Assembly (NCBI GenBank): GCA_947630245.1
Contig: CANRGR010000007.1
Coordinates: forward strand, 1 to 39,623
DNA length: 39,623 nucleotides
Reading direction: 5' to 3'
From: an uncultured Clostridia bacterium
GTDB lineage: Bacteria > Bacillota > Clostridia > Christensenellales > Borkfalkiaceae
Shown here: piece by piece, positions 14,363-22,936 of the stretch
Layout of the letters: each line of letters opens with the position of its first letter
How positions within the stretch are numbered: the stretch's first letter is position 1
Made by a program: the position numbers and the translations under genes
Notes under the pieces: model-generated
What the model was told of the DNA's origin: nothing
What the model saw: only the letters and a program-made list of their open reading frames with translations
Databases searched by the model: none

Positions 14363-16116
14363 GATACGTCGGAAACAGACGCGCCGCGCCCATTCTCTTG
14401 GAGGGATTGAAACGGCTCGAATACCGCGGCTACGATTCCGCGGGCGTTGCCGTTCTCAACGACGGGATCTCAATCGTGCGAAAGAAGGGACGGGTGAGCG
14501 CGCTCAAAGAGGCGGAGGGGATGGGGGGAACGATCGGAATCGGACATACCCGCTGGGCGACGCATGGCGCGCCGTCCGAACAAAACGCGCATCCCCATCT
14601 CTACGGCAGATTTGCCGTCGTACATAACGGGATCATCGAAAATTATCTCGCACTGAAAGAGGAGTGCCTCCATCGGGGGGAGACGTTCTCCTCGGAGACG
14701 GACAGCGAAGTCATTGCGCATCTTCTGAATTATTCTTACCGCGGAGACGTTCTTGCCGCATTGCGGGAGACGACGGCGCGGCTCAAAGGCTCCTTTGCGC
14801 TCGCCGTGCTGTGCCGCGACGAACCGGATCGCCTCTTTCTCGCACGGGAGAAGAGCCCGCTCGTTGTGGGAAGGGGGGAGGACGGGACCTATGCCGCGAG
14901 CGACGTCCCCGCGATTGCAGAAAAATGCGATAAAATTTATTCCCTATCGGACGGCGAACTCGCCGTGCTGGACAGGAAAGAGATCAAGTTTTTCGACAGG
15001 GTGGGAACGATCGAAAAGCGGGAGCTCGCCATTGACCGAAGCGCCGATATTCCGCAGCTGTGCGGATTTTCGCACTACATGCGCAAAGAAATGGAGGAAA
15101 TTCCCGCAGCGATCGCCAATTCTCTGATAGATTTCGCAACCGATTTTCGCTTTTCGGCATTTTGCGAAGTATTATGTCAGACAAAGTACATGGATATCGT
15201 CGCCTGCGGAACGGCATATCACAGCGGGATTGCGGCGAAGCACGCCGTCGAAAAATTGGCGCGCGTTCCGGTCTCCGTCCATATTGCAAGCGAATACCGC
15301 TACGGCGATCCGATCGTCAAGCCCGCAACGCTCGTCCTTGCCGTCAGCCAGAGCGGGGAGACGGCGGATACGCTCGCCGCGGCGGAACTTGCAAAGTCGC
15401 GGGGCGCCTATGTCGCCGCGGTGACAAACGCGCCTTACTCCTCCCTCACGCGCATCGCCGATTTTGTGCTCGAAACGGGAGCGGGAAGGGAGATCGCCGT
15501 TGCGGCGACCAAGAGCTTCAACGCGCAGCTCGCGATTCTCTATTCCATCGCCGTTGCCTCTGCGCGCGCAAAGGGGAAAGACGTTCTCTTCGATTCCCTC
15601 CGCCCGCTTCCCGCGCTCGCCGAACAGGTCGTCTCGAAGATCGGCGACGCCGAGGCGTTGTCCGCGGATCTTGTGCGGGCAAGAAGCGTCTATTTCATCG
15701 GTCGGGGCGCCGACTATTGCGCCGCGCTCGAAGGAAGCCTCAAACTCAAAGAGATCTCCTACCTGCCGAGCGAAGGGTATCCCGCGGGGGAACTCAAACA
15801 CGGAACGCTCGCCCTCATTGAGCGCGGAACTCCCGTCGTTGCCGTTGTCACGCAGCGCGCGACGGCGGAAAAGACGATGAATGCGGTCTCCGAAGTCTGC
15901 GCGCGGGGGGCGTCCGTCTTGCTCGTCTCCTCTTTTCCGGAACTTGCCCGCCGGAAGGAGATTGCGCACTTCATTCCGATCCCGAAATGCGAGGAGTGTT
16001 TTTCTCCCATTTTGTCGGTGATTCCGTTGCAGGCGCTCGCCTACTTTACGTCGCTTGCCCGCGGGAACGATCCCGATAAGCCGCGGAATCTTGCCAAGTC
16101 GGTCACCGTAGAGTAG
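14347..16116 (+). CDS. glmS: Glutamine-fructose-6-phosphate aminotransferase
   Basis: 589 aa. It starts MCGIVGYVG, giving the catalytic N-terminal Cys of the glutaminase domain, with HTRWATHGAPSEQNAHPH and HNGIIENY following. Two SIS domains follow, with VACGTAYHSG, SQSGETADT and the C-terminal LKEISYLPSEGYPAGELKHG and KSVTVE tail. It makes GlcN-6-P from Fru-6-P and Gln, the entry to amino-sugar synthesis. I set the start at ATG 14347 because Cys2 must be exposed; GGAGGGCGG upstream is the ribosome site. I saw no glmS ribozyme-like leader; the gene is translated inside the glmM operon. The linker around 15139-15185 uses unusually AT-rich codons (GTA TTA TGT). Confidence 0.96.
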   Translation: MCGIVGYVGNRRAAPILLEGLKRLEYRGYDSAGVAVLNDGISIVRKKGRVSALKEAEGMGGTIGIGHTRWATHGAPSEQNAHPHLYGRFAVVHNGIIENYLALKEECLHRGETFSSETDSEVIAHLLNYSYRGDVLAALRETTARLKGSFALAVLCRDEPDRLFLAREKSPLVVGRGEDGTYAASDVPAIAEKCDKIYSLSDGELAVLDRKEIKFFDRVGTIEKRELAIDRSADIPQLCGFSHYMRKEMEEIPAAIANSLIDFATDFRFSAFCEVLCQTKYMDIVACGTAYHSGIAAKHAVEKLARVPVSVHIASEYRYGDPIVKPATLVLAVSQSGETADTLAAAELAKSRGAYVAAVTNAPYSSLTRIADFVLETGAGREIAVAATKSFNAQLAILYSIAVASARAKGKDVLFDSLRPLPALAEQVVSKIGDAEALSADLVRARSVYFIGRGADYCAALEGSLKLKEISYLPSEGYPAGELKHGTLALIERGTPVVAVVTQRATAEKTMNAVSEVCARGASVLLVSSFPELARRKEIAHFIPIPKCEECFSPILSVIPLQALAYFTSLARGNDPDKPRNLAKSVTVE

Positions 16117-16129
16117 TTTTTCTAAGCAT

Positions 16130-16179
16130 AACGAACGCCCGCCGCGGCTTTTTTGCCCCGGCGGGCGTTCGTTCGGTTT
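16130..16179. terminator. Bidirectional terminator between glmS and the aldo/keto reductase gene
   Basis: A 14-bp perfect stem AACGAACGCCCGCC (16130-16143) / GGCGGGCGTTCGTT (16160-16173) with a 16-nt loop that itself contains a T6 run, followed by CGGTTTT. It separates convergent genes. Confidence 0.85.
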
Positions 16180-16191
16180 TCGCGCCGTATT

Positions 16192-17166
16192 TTATCCGAT
16201 TCTTCTGACAAAGGGATGATAGTCAAGGATTGTTTCAATCCGTTCGAGGACGTCTGCGGGAAGTTCGAGACCGCTCGCACGCGCATTGGAGATGAGCTGT
16301 TCCTGCTTGCTGGCGCCCGTGATGACGGAGGAGATCTGCTTTTTGCGCAGAATCCATGCAAGCGCGAGCACGCTCATCGGCACGCCGAGTTCCTCCGCAA
16401 TGGGAAGGAGCAATTCGACTTTTCCGAGATTTTCCTCGGTCAGAAGATTGTTGATCTGCCTGTCCGCCTGCCACGTTGCGCGGGAGCCCTCTGGAAGAGG
16501 CTGTCCCTTGCGGTATTTTCCCGTGAGAAGTCCCTGCGCAAGCGGGGAGAAGGGGGTGATTCCGATTCCGTTCCGTTCGCAGATGTCCATGATTTCGTCC
16601 TCGATGTAGCGATCCGCCATGTTGTACTGCGGCTGGATGACCGAGAGGGGACGCAGATGGTTTTCCTTGATAATATGGATCGCCTCGGTGATCTGCACGG
16701 GCGACCATTCCGAGACGCCGTAATAGAGAATTTTCCCCGCCACGACGAGATCGGAGAGAACCTGCATCGTCTCTTCGATGGGGGTAGTGGGATCGAACCG
16801 ATGGCAGAAATAGAGGTCGATGTAATCGAGCTTCATGTTTTTGAGGGAGCGGTCGAGCTGCTCGACGATGTGCTTGCGGGAGAGTCCCCAATCGTTCGCG
16901 CCCCGTCCCATCGGGAAGAACACTTTCGTCGAGACGACATACTCGCTGCGCGCATGCTCCCCGAGAACCTTGCCCAAAAACCGCTCCGCCGCGCCGCCCG
17001 AATAGGCGTCGGCGCAGTCGAAGAAGTTCACGCCGAGATCGAACGCCGCATGAACCGTCTCGCGCGCCACGCTCTCCGCGGCGGTTCCCGAAAGATCGGT
17101 CACCCAGCTCCCAAGCGCGATTTCGCTGACTTTCAAGCCCCATTTCCCGAGATTTCTGTATTTCAT
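16192..17166 (-). CDS. Aldo/keto reductase (YghZ/KvBeta-like)
   Basis: 324 aa, full-length AKR barrel. The catalytic tetrad is readable: Asp50 and Tyr55 in FFDCADAYSGG, Lys81 in STKV, His122 in LYFCHRFDP. The NADPH-binding C-terminal part has GVSEWSP, SPLAQGLLTGKY and VITGASKQEQL. By similarity to the potassium-channel beta-subunit/YghZ branch it reduces aldehydes with NADPH in the cytoplasm; the natural substrate is unknown. GGAGG lies just before ATG 17166. It follows the antiporter gene by 24 nt on the same strand, so the two probably share the promoter at 18487-18514. Confidence 0.92.
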   Translation of the reverse strand: MKYRNLGKWGLKVSEIALGSWVTDLSGTAAESVARETVHAAFDLGVNFFDCADAYSGGAAERFLGKVLGEHARSEYVVSTKVFFPMGRGANDWGLSRKHIVEQLDRSLKNMKLDYIDLYFCHRFDPTTPIEETMQVLSDLVVAGKILYYGVSEWSPVQITEAIHIIKENHLRPLSVIQPQYNMADRYIEDEIMDICERNGIGITPFSPLAQGLLTGKYRKGQPLPEGSRATWQADRQINNLLTEENLGKVELLLPIAEELGVPMSVLALAWILRKKQISSVITGASKQEQLISNARASGLELPADVLERIETILDYHPFVRRIG

Positions 17167-17190
17167 AATGCCTCCATGATTTCCTTGAAT

Positions 17191-18450
17191 TTATGCTGTC
17201 TCCTGCGTCCGACGGCTCTGTCTTTCCTCGCGGCGGTACGACCATTTGAGCAGAATCGGCGTCAGAATCGAGGAGAGCAAAATGATGAGGATGACGAAGG
17301 GGAACACGGCGGCGTCGACAAGTCCGCTCGCAACGCCCTTTTCCGTACAGATGAGGACGACTTCGGCGCGCACCATCATGCCGAGCCCGACGCGGAAGGA
17401 ATCGTGCATGGAGAACTTGCACAATTTCGCGCCCACGCCGCAGCCGACCAGTTTCCCGAGGAGCGCGGCGGCAACATACACGCACCCGAACGCGAGGAAC
17501 GCCATGTCGATCTGCGAAAAATATTCGATATTCGCAATCCCGATGTTTGCAAAGAATACGGGGGAGAAGAAGAGATAACCCATCGTATCGACCTTCGTCT
17601 CGACATAGGGCGTCTCGGAGAGGGTGCCGCCGAGAAGGATCCCCGCAAGATACGCGCCCGTGATGTCCGCAACGCCGAAGAACTTCTCCGCGCAGTAGGA
17701 ATACACGAAGCACGCCGCCAGCGAGAGAATGGGCACACGGCGGTTGTGGGGCGCCTTCCGTTCGATGCGGTCGAAGAGCTTTCTCAATGCCGCGCCCACC
17801 GCGATGAAGATCACGAAGAAGAGAATGATCTTGATGACGACCATGCCCGAATTCGGTTGGAACCAATTCCAGCCCGTCTCCGCGCTCTCACCGCCCGAGG
17901 CGAATCCCGTGAGCACGGAGAGAATGATGATTCCGACGACGTCGTCGATCACCGCCGCGGCAATGATCGCGGTGCCGACCTTGCTTTCGAGCTTTCCGAG
18001 TTCCTTCATCACCGCAACGGTCACCGAAACGGAGGTCGCGGTGAGAATCGCGCCGTAGAACAGCCAATTCAGGGCTCCCTCCCCGGGCTCGCGGAAGAGG
18101 AACGCGACGAGGGTGCCGAGCGCCATTGGCACGGCGACGCCCATTCCCGTGATGACGACGGACGCGACGCCCGTCTGTTTGAGACGTTTGAGGTCGGTGC
18201 CGAGCCCCGCCGAAAACATGATGAGGACGACCCCGAGCTTGCTCACGACTTTGAGCGCGAAGGAAACTTCCGGCGAGAAAAAGGCGTTTTGCAGGGGCTC
18301 CCAGGGGATGTATTTCATGAGACCGATCAGAATGCCCGCCACAAGCATTCCGATCACCGCGGGCATGCCGATTCTGTGCGCGCCGAGCCCCATGAGCTTT
18401 CCGAGGCATAGAATGAGCGCGAGCGGCAAGAGGATTTCAAAGGCTTCCAT
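17191..18450 (-). CDS. Cation:proton antiporter (CPA2, Na+/H+ exchanger family)
   Basis: 419 aa with about 12-13 hydrophobic helices spanning the whole length. The functional Asp pair of the CPA2 class is in AVIDDVVGI (Asp169-Asp170). Upstream ATSVSVTVAVMKELGKL matches the conserved helix break of NapA/KefB-type transporters. There is no C-terminal RCK/TrkA domain, so it resembles plain Na+(K+)/H+ antiporters rather than Kef channels. It probably exports Na+ in exchange for protons across the cell membrane. Start ATG 18450 has AGGTGA 5 nt upstream. Confidence 0.9.
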   Translation of the reverse strand: MEAFEILLPLALILCLGKLMGLGAHRIGMPAVIGMLVAGILIGLMKYIPWEPLQNAFFSPEVSFALKVVSKLGVVLIMFSAGLGTDLKRLKQTGVASVVITGMGVAVPMALGTLVAFLFREPGEGALNWLFYGAILTATSVSVTVAVMKELGKLESKVGTAIIAAAVIDDVVGIIILSVLTGFASGGESAETGWNWFQPNSGMVVIKIILFFVIFIAVGAALRKLFDRIERKAPHNRRVPILSLAACFVYSYCAEKFFGVADITGAYLAGILLGGTLSETPYVETKVDTMGYLFFSPVFFANIGIANIEYFSQIDMAFLAFGCVYVAAALLGKLVGCGVGAKLCKFSMHDSFRVGLGMMVRAEVVLICTEKGVASGLVDAAVFPFVILIILLSSILTPILLKWSYRREERQSRRTQETA

Positions 18451-18486
18451 GTTTCACCTGACAATCTGATGTTAAAACCTTGATAT

Positions 18487-18514
18487 ATTATAATCCTTTC
18501 CAAAGAAAAAGCAA
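18487..18514 (-). promoter_or_regulatory. Promoter of the antiporter-aldo/keto reductase operon
   Basis: Minus strand: -35 TTGCTT (18514-18509), 16-bp spacer, -10 TATAAT (18492-18487). The start codon is about 30 nt past the predicted +1. It is divergent from the mrnC promoter. Confidence 0.65.
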
Positions 18515-18564
18515 CTTTTTTAAGCGTCTTTCGCGGCATGGTTTTTCTTTTTTTCAAAGAATGC

Positions 18565-18593
18565 TTGTCAAGGTCCCGAAGATGTGCTATAAT
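18565..18593 (+). promoter_or_regulatory. Promoter of the mrnC-gpsA operon
   Basis: -35 TTGTCA (18565-18570), 17-bp spacer, -10 TATAAT (18588-18593). Only 8 nt separate the -10 from the mrnC ATG, so the 5' UTR would be 0-2 nt (leaderless). Confidence 0.8.
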
Positions 18594-18601
18594 GAAAAAC
18601 A

Positions 18602-18997
18602 ATGGAATTTCAACACATCCCCGTGGAAACGGAGCGGGCGAAACAGATGAGCCCCGTCGTGCTCGCCTTTGTCGGCGACGCGGTCTACACGCTCCTCGTT
18701 CGCCGGCAGCTCGCGCTGTCGAGCGGATACAAGACGGGCGAACTCAATAAACAGACGGCGCTCCTCGTCTCGGCGCACGGGCAGAGCGAGCGGATCGACC
18801 GTCTCCTGCCCCGCCTGACCGAAGAGGAGAGCGAGATCTTCCGCCGCGGCAGAAACGCGAAGAAGCCGACCAAGAGCAAGAACGCGTCACCCGCGGAATA
18901 TGCCCGCTCGACGGGACTCGAAGCGGTGGTGGGATTTCTCTATCTCACGGGCCGCACGGAGCGGATCGAAGAATTGTTTTTCGGAGAAGAACCATGA
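18602..18997 (+). CDS. mrnC: Mini-ribonuclease III
   Basis: 131 aa, the usual length for MrnC. It is an RNase III catalytic domain without the double-stranded RNA-binding domain. The motif LAFVGDAVYTLLVRR carries the catalytic Asp, and GLEAVVGFLYLTGR is the second acidic motif. In B. subtilis it matures the 3' and 5' ends of 23S rRNA. It starts at ATG 18602 with no Shine-Dalgarno site and a -10 element ending 8 nt upstream, so the mRNA is probably leaderless. It overlaps rlmB by ATGA. The gene order mrnC-rlmB matches the B. subtilis chromosome. Confidence 0.93.
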   Translation: MEFQHIPVETERAKQMSPVVLAFVGDAVYTLLVRRQLALSSGYKTGELNKQTALLVSAHGQSERIDRLLPRLTEEESEIFRRGRNAKKPTKSKNASPAEYARSTGLEAVVGFLYLTGRTERIEELFFGEEP

Positions 18998-19704
18998 AAC
19001 AAGCGGGGCGCAACGCCGTTCTCGAACTTTTGAAAACAGACCGGACGATCGACAAGATCCTCCTCGAAAAGGGGGCGCAGGGCGTGCTCGGCAAGATCTT
19101 TGCGGAGGCGCGCAAAAAAAATATCCGCGTCCAGTTTGTCGACCGCGCCGTGCTCGACCGCGAATATCCCGAAAAACGCCATCAGGGCGTCATCGCCTTC
19201 ACGACGGACTTCCGCTACTGCGCGCTCGAAGATCTCTTCGGCGGCGAGCAGAGTCTCATCGTTCTCTGCGACGGGATCGAGGACGTCCACAATCTCGGCG
19301 CGATTCTGCGCGTTGCGGAATGCGCGGGCGCGGACGGCGTCGTGATCCCCGACCGAAACGGCGCGAGCGTCACCGACGCGGTAGTCCGCATCTCCGCGGG
19401 CGCGGCGGAGCACATCAAAGTCGCTAAAGTTTCGTCCATAAACGCGGCGATCGACGTTCTCAAACAGAACGGCTATTGGCTCTATGCGCTCGAAGCGGAC
19501 GGCGAAAGCATCTATGAAGACCGTCTGACGGGCAAAATCGGTCTTGTCGTCGGCGGCGAGGACAGCGGCGTGAGGCGGCTGACCTGTGAAAAATGCGATA
19601 AAATACTCTCCCTTCCGCTCTTCGGAAAGGTCAACTCCCTGAATGCGTCCGTCGCGCTCGGGATTGCGGTCTATGAGGTGGTGCGTGCAAGGCTCGGAAA
19701 GTGA
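18994..19704 (+). CDS. rlmB: 23S rRNA (guanosine-2'-O)-methyltransferase RlmB (SpoU family)
   Basis: 236 aa. A short substrate-binding N-terminal domain (about 1-75) is followed by the SpoU/TrmH knot domain, with NLGAILRVAECAGADGVVIP (motif 1), VVGGEDSGVRRLT (motif 2) and LPLFGKVNSLNASVALGIAVYE (motif 3). It methylates the ribose of a conserved 23S guanosine (G2251 in E. coli) using SAM. The start ATG 18994 overlaps the mrnC stop. The sigma factor gene starts inside its last codons. Confidence 0.93.
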   Translation: MKQAGRNAVLELLKTDRTIDKILLEKGAQGVLGKIFAEARKKNIRVQFVDRAVLDREYPEKRHQGVIAFTTDFRYCALEDLFGGEQSLIVLCDGIEDVHNLGAILRVAECAGADGVVIPDRNGASVTDAVVRISAGAAEHIKVAKVSSINAAIDVLKQNGYWLYALEADGESIYEDRLTGKIGLVVGGEDSGVRRLTCEKCDKILSLPLFGKVNSLNASVALGIAVYEVVRARLGK

Positions 19705-20251
19705 CGAGGCGCTCGTCAGACAAGCGCAGGCGGGGGACAGCCGCGCAACGGAACTCCTTCTCCGGCGGTATATGAATACCGTCCGCGTCCGCGCGCGCGG
19801 TTTCTTTCTCGTCGGCGGCGAGACGGACGATCTCGTGCAGGAGGGAATGATCGGGCTCTATTCCGCGATCGGGGATTTCCGCGAGGACGGAGGGATGAGT
19901 TTCAAGAATTTTGCATATCTTTGTATCACGCGGCATATCCTTGACGCCGTCAAGACGTCCAGCCGCAGAAAAAACGGTCCGCTCAACAACTCCGTCTCGC
20001 TCTCCGATCCCGGGCTCAGCGACTTCGCGGGGGAGGAAAATCCCGAGGAATTTCTTCTCGACGACGAGGCGCGGCAGGAACTGAGAATGAAACTCATGAA
20101 GGCGCTCTCGGACTTCGAATTCCGCGTCGTGACGATGTATCTCGAAGGAATGAGCTATGCCCAGATCTGCGAGGCGACGGGGAAAGATCTCAAAAGCGTG
20201 GACAACGCCTTAGCGCGCTCCAAGAAAAAACTGCAAAGATCCTTTGCATAA
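19685..20251 (+). CDS. sigH: RNA polymerase sigma-H factor (sigma-70 family)
   Basis: 188 aa from GTG 19685. Region 2 contains FFLVGGETDDLVQEGMIGLYSAI and FREDGGMSFKNFAYLCITRHI; region 4 contains YLEGMSYAQICEATGKDLKS and VDNALARSKKKL. These align end to end with B. subtilis SigH, the transition-state/sporulation sigma. The start is uncertain: ATG 19673 is in frame, but GTG 19685 has AGGTGG close upstream and gives the expected length. It overlaps rlmB by 20 nt. In B. subtilis yacP (rae1) lies between rlmB and sigH; here it is absent. It directs transcription of early stationary-phase and sporulation genes where those exist. Confidence 0.87.
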   Translation: MQGSESDEALVRQAQAGDSRATELLLRRYMNTVRVRARGFFLVGGETDDLVQEGMIGLYSAIGDFREDGGMSFKNFAYLCITRHILDAVKTSSRRKNGPLNNSVSLSDPGLSDFAGEENPEEFLLDDEARQELRMKLMKALSDFEFRVVTMYLEGMSYAQICEATGKDLKSVDNALARSKKKLQRSFA

Positions 20252-21987
20252 TGTACGGAATCAGTATGGCACATCTCTCACTTTACCGAAAATTCAGACC
20301 GGACACCTTCGACAAGATGGTGCGGCAGGAACATGTCGTCCGCATTCTCAAAAATCAGGTGACAAGCGGCGCCGTCGGGCACGCCTATCTCTTCTGCGGT
20401 CCGCGCGGCACGGGCAAGACGAGCGTTGCGCGGATTTTCGCGCGCGCCGTGAACTGCCTTTCCCCCGTCAACGGATCGCCCTGCGGGACCTGTTCCGTCT
20501 GCCGCGCCCTTCGGGAGGGGAGCCTCGACATCGCGGAGATCGACGCGGCGTCCAACAACGGTGTGGGCGAGATGCGGGATCTTCGGGAAAAAGTGCAATA
20601 TCCGCCCGTCTCGGGCAGGTATAAAGTCTATATCATCGACGAAGTCCACATGCTCACGGACAGCGCGTTCAACGCCCTCTTAAAGACGCTCGAAGAGCCG
20701 CCCGCGCATGCCATCTTTATTCTCGCGACGACCGAACCGCACAAGATCCCCGCAACCATTCTCTCCCGCTGCATGCGCCTTGATTTCAAACTCATCTCCG
20801 AGGAGGATCTCGAAAAGCATCTCATGGGCATTCTCGATGAGATCGGGAAGCCCTACGAAAAGGAGGCGGTCGCCGCGATCGCACGGGCGGGCGCGGGAAG
20901 CGACCGGGACATGCTCTCGATCGCCGAGATGTGCATCGCCTATTCCGATAAACTCACCTACGAAGGGGTGACAAAGGTGCTCGGCGCCGCCGATTTCACG
21001 GACGCCGCCGATCTCTGCGAGGCGCTGCTGCGCGCCGATCTCCCCGCGGCAATCGAGCGGACGGAGACCGTTCTCTCACAGGGGAAGGCGGTCGGGGTGC
21101 TCTGCCGCGATCTGCTCGACATGCTCAACCGCATCGCCGTCGCCAAAACCTGCCGCACGGCGGAACGGCTTCTGTCCCTTCCCCAAGCGCACTTTGCCCG
21201 CGTGGAGGCGATCGCAAAGGAGGCGGACGGACAGGCGATCCTGCGCGCGATCGAGATCCTTTCGCATGCCGAAACCGATCTTCGCTTTGTCTCCTCGCCG
21301 CGGATCCGCCTCGAAACGGCGGTCATGAAAATCGCGTCGCCCGCCGCGGACGACAGCGCCGAGGCGCTTCTCGTGCGCGTCAACGCCCTCGAAAAGAAAC
21401 TCGCGGAGGGGGCGGCAAGGTCGGAACCCGTCCGCGCCGCGATTCCCGCGGAGACCGAAAAACCTGCCCGGGAGCCCGAATACGACTTCCCGACGGAGGA
21501 GCCCGTCTTTGAAGAGGCGCTCTTTGCGGACGAACCGCCGCGCGCCGTGCAACCGCCCCGCGAGACGGTAAGGGAGCCCGTAAAAGAGCCCGCTTCCCCT
21601 GCGAGGGAGCCCGCTTTGCCGATAAAAGAGCCCGCGCCGCCGAAGGAAGCGCCCGTTTCCCCGCCGCAGGGGATGAGCGCGGAACTTCTCTTCGGCAAAT
21701 TCATGCGTCTGCTCCGCAAGACGAGCCGCAACGGCGTGCTGTTTACGATGTGTTCCGATCTCGAAGCGGTATCCGAGGGGCAAAAGCTGATCCTTCTCAC
21801 GGGGAGCGGGACGGTTCTGCGTTCGTTGCAGCGGGAGGAACATGTCAAAATCATGGCGGACGTCTTTTCCCAGCTCGGGGTGACCGACTTCGAAGTGCGC
21901 ATGAAGGGAGAAGCCGCGAAGACGGAAAAGGACGGCATCGCACAGTTGAAGGAAGATTTCAAAAACTATCCGATCGAATTCAAATAA
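20251..21987 (+). CDS. dnaX: DNA polymerase III subunit gamma/tau
   Basis: 578 aa. The AAA+ clamp-loader core has Walker A GPRGTGKT (50-57), four zinc-binding cysteines (69, 78, 81, 84), the DEVH Walker B box and the sensor/arginine-finger segment ILSRCMRLDF. A long Pro/Glu-rich linker with repeated REP/KEPA units (about 400-475) leads to a C-terminal tau-type domain. It loads the sliding clamp and bridges the replicative polymerases. ATG 20251 overlaps the sigH stop (TAATG); alignment with B. subtilis DnaX favours ATG 20266 (MAHLSLYRKFRP) as an equally good start. It heads the classical dnaX-ybaB-recR run. Confidence 0.95.
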   Translation: MYGISMAHLSLYRKFRPDTFDKMVRQEHVVRILKNQVTSGAVGHAYLFCGPRGTGKTSVARIFARAVNCLSPVNGSPCGTCSVCRALREGSLDIAEIDAASNNGVGEMRDLREKVQYPPVSGRYKVYIIDEVHMLTDSAFNALLKTLEEPPAHAIFILATTEPHKIPATILSRCMRLDFKLISEEDLEKHLMGILDEIGKPYEKEAVAAIARAGAGSDRDMLSIAEMCIAYSDKLTYEGVTKVLGAADFTDAADLCEALLRADLPAAIERTETVLSQGKAVGVLCRDLLDMLNRIAVAKTCRTAERLLSLPQAHFARVEAIAKEADGQAILRAIEILSHAETDLRFVSSPRIRLETAVMKIASPAADDSAEALLVRVNALEKKLAEGAARSEPVRAAIPAETEKPAREPEYDFPTEEPVFEEALFADEPPRAVQPPRETVREPVKEPASPAREPALPIKEPAPPKEAPVSPPQGMSAELLFGKFMRLLRKTSRNGVLFTMCSDLEAVSEGQKLILLTGSGTVLRSLQREEHVKIMADVFSQLGVTDFEVRMKGEAAKTEKDGIAQLKEDFKNYPIEFK

Positions 21988-21997
21988 GGAGTTGACT

Positions 21998-22336
21998 ATG
22001 GCAAATTTCAACAGAGGCGGCATGGGCGGCGCCGGGATGCAGAATCTCATGAAACAGGCGCAGAAAATGCAGGAAGAGATGCAGGAGACCGAAAAACTCC
22101 TTGACGAATGGGAGATCGTCGGCACGAGCGGCGGCGAGGCGGTCGTCGTCTATATGAATGCCAAAAAGATCATCGACGGCATCGAGATCGACAAGTCGGT
22201 CATCGACCCCGAGGATGAAGAGATGCTCGAAGATCTCGTCATGGCGGCGATCCTCGACGGCTATAAGAAGGCGGACGAGGTCTACCGCGAAAAAATGGGG
22301 AAGTTCAACATGGGCGGCATGGGAGGACTTTTCTGA
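21998..22336 (+). CDS. YbaB/EbfC family nucleoid-associated protein
   Basis: 112 aa. A Gly/Met-rich start precedes the conserved coiled-coil helix (LMKQAQKMQEEMQETEKLL), then the beta-rich core with GTSGGEAVVVYMNAKKIIDGIEID and ILDGYKKADEVYREKM. Family members bind DNA as dimers and sit between dnaX and recR in most Firmicutes, as here. AAGGAG precedes ATG 21998. The stop abuts the recR GTG. Confidence 0.94.
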   Translation: MANFNRGGMGGAGMQNLMKQAQKMQEEMQETEKLLDEWEIVGTSGGEAVVVYMNAKKIIDGIEIDKSVIDPEDEEMLEDLVMAAILDGYKKADEVYREKMGKFNMGGMGGLF

Positions 22337-22927
22337 GTGGAAGTCTTTATTGAGCCGATCGGGCGGCTGATCAACGAATTTTCGAAGCTCCCCGGCGTCG
22401 GAAAAAAGACGGCGCAGAGATACGCCTACAAGATCATCAACATGAGCGAGCGCGAGGCGCGCGACTTCGCCGACGCCATCGTCGCCGCCAAGCAGAAGGT
22501 GCATTTCTGCAAGATCTGCGGAAACTTCACGGAAGGGGAGATCTGCGACATCTGCCGTCAGCGCGACCCGTCCGTCATCTGCGTGGTCAAGGAGCCGAAG
22601 GACGTCGTCTCCCTCGAAAAATTGCACGAATTCAAGGGCGTCTACCATGTCCTGCACGGCGTCATTGATCCCATGAACGGCGTCTCGCCCAACGACATCC
22701 GCATCCGCGAACTGCTTGACCGGGTGGGCGAGGGGGTCACCGAAGTCATCATGGCGACGAATCCCGACGTCGAAGGCGAGGCGACCGCAATGTACATCGC
22801 CAAACTGCTCAAACCGCTCGGCGTGACGGTCACACGTCTCTCCCGCGGGATTCCGATCGGGTCCGAACTCGAATATACGGACGATGCAACGCTCGCCCGC
22901 GCTTTGATTGAGCGCAAGGAAATATAA
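22337..22927 (+). CDS. recR: Recombination mediator protein RecR
   Basis: 196 aa, full length. The N-terminal helix-hairpin-helix ([16 protein letters not shown]) is followed by a four-Cys zinc finger ([16 protein letters not shown]), a Toprim domain with [18 protein letters not shown], and a C-terminal Walker-B-like segment ([19 protein letters not shown]). With RecF/RecO it loads RecA on SSB-coated gaps. It starts with GTG 22337 directly after the ybaB stop; GGGAGG at 22320-22325 is the ribosome site. Confidence 0.96.
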   Translation: MEVFIEPIGRLINEFSKLPGVGKKTAQRYAYKIINMSEREARDFADAIVAAKQKVHFCKICGNFTEGEICDICRQRDPSVICVVKEPKDVVSLEKLHEFKGVYHVLHGVIDPMNGVSPNDIRIRELLDRVGEGVTEVIMATNPDVEGEATAMYIAKLLKPLGVTVTRLSRGIPIGSELEYTDDATLARALIERKEI

Positions 22928-22936
22928 GGAGAAACA

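Noticed and set aside
16153-18411. 752-aa open frame on the plus strand
   Set aside because: It is antisense to the aldo/keto reductase and antiporter genes; the composition (Arg/His/Asp-rich, no domain) is typical of a shadow frame in GC-rich DNA.
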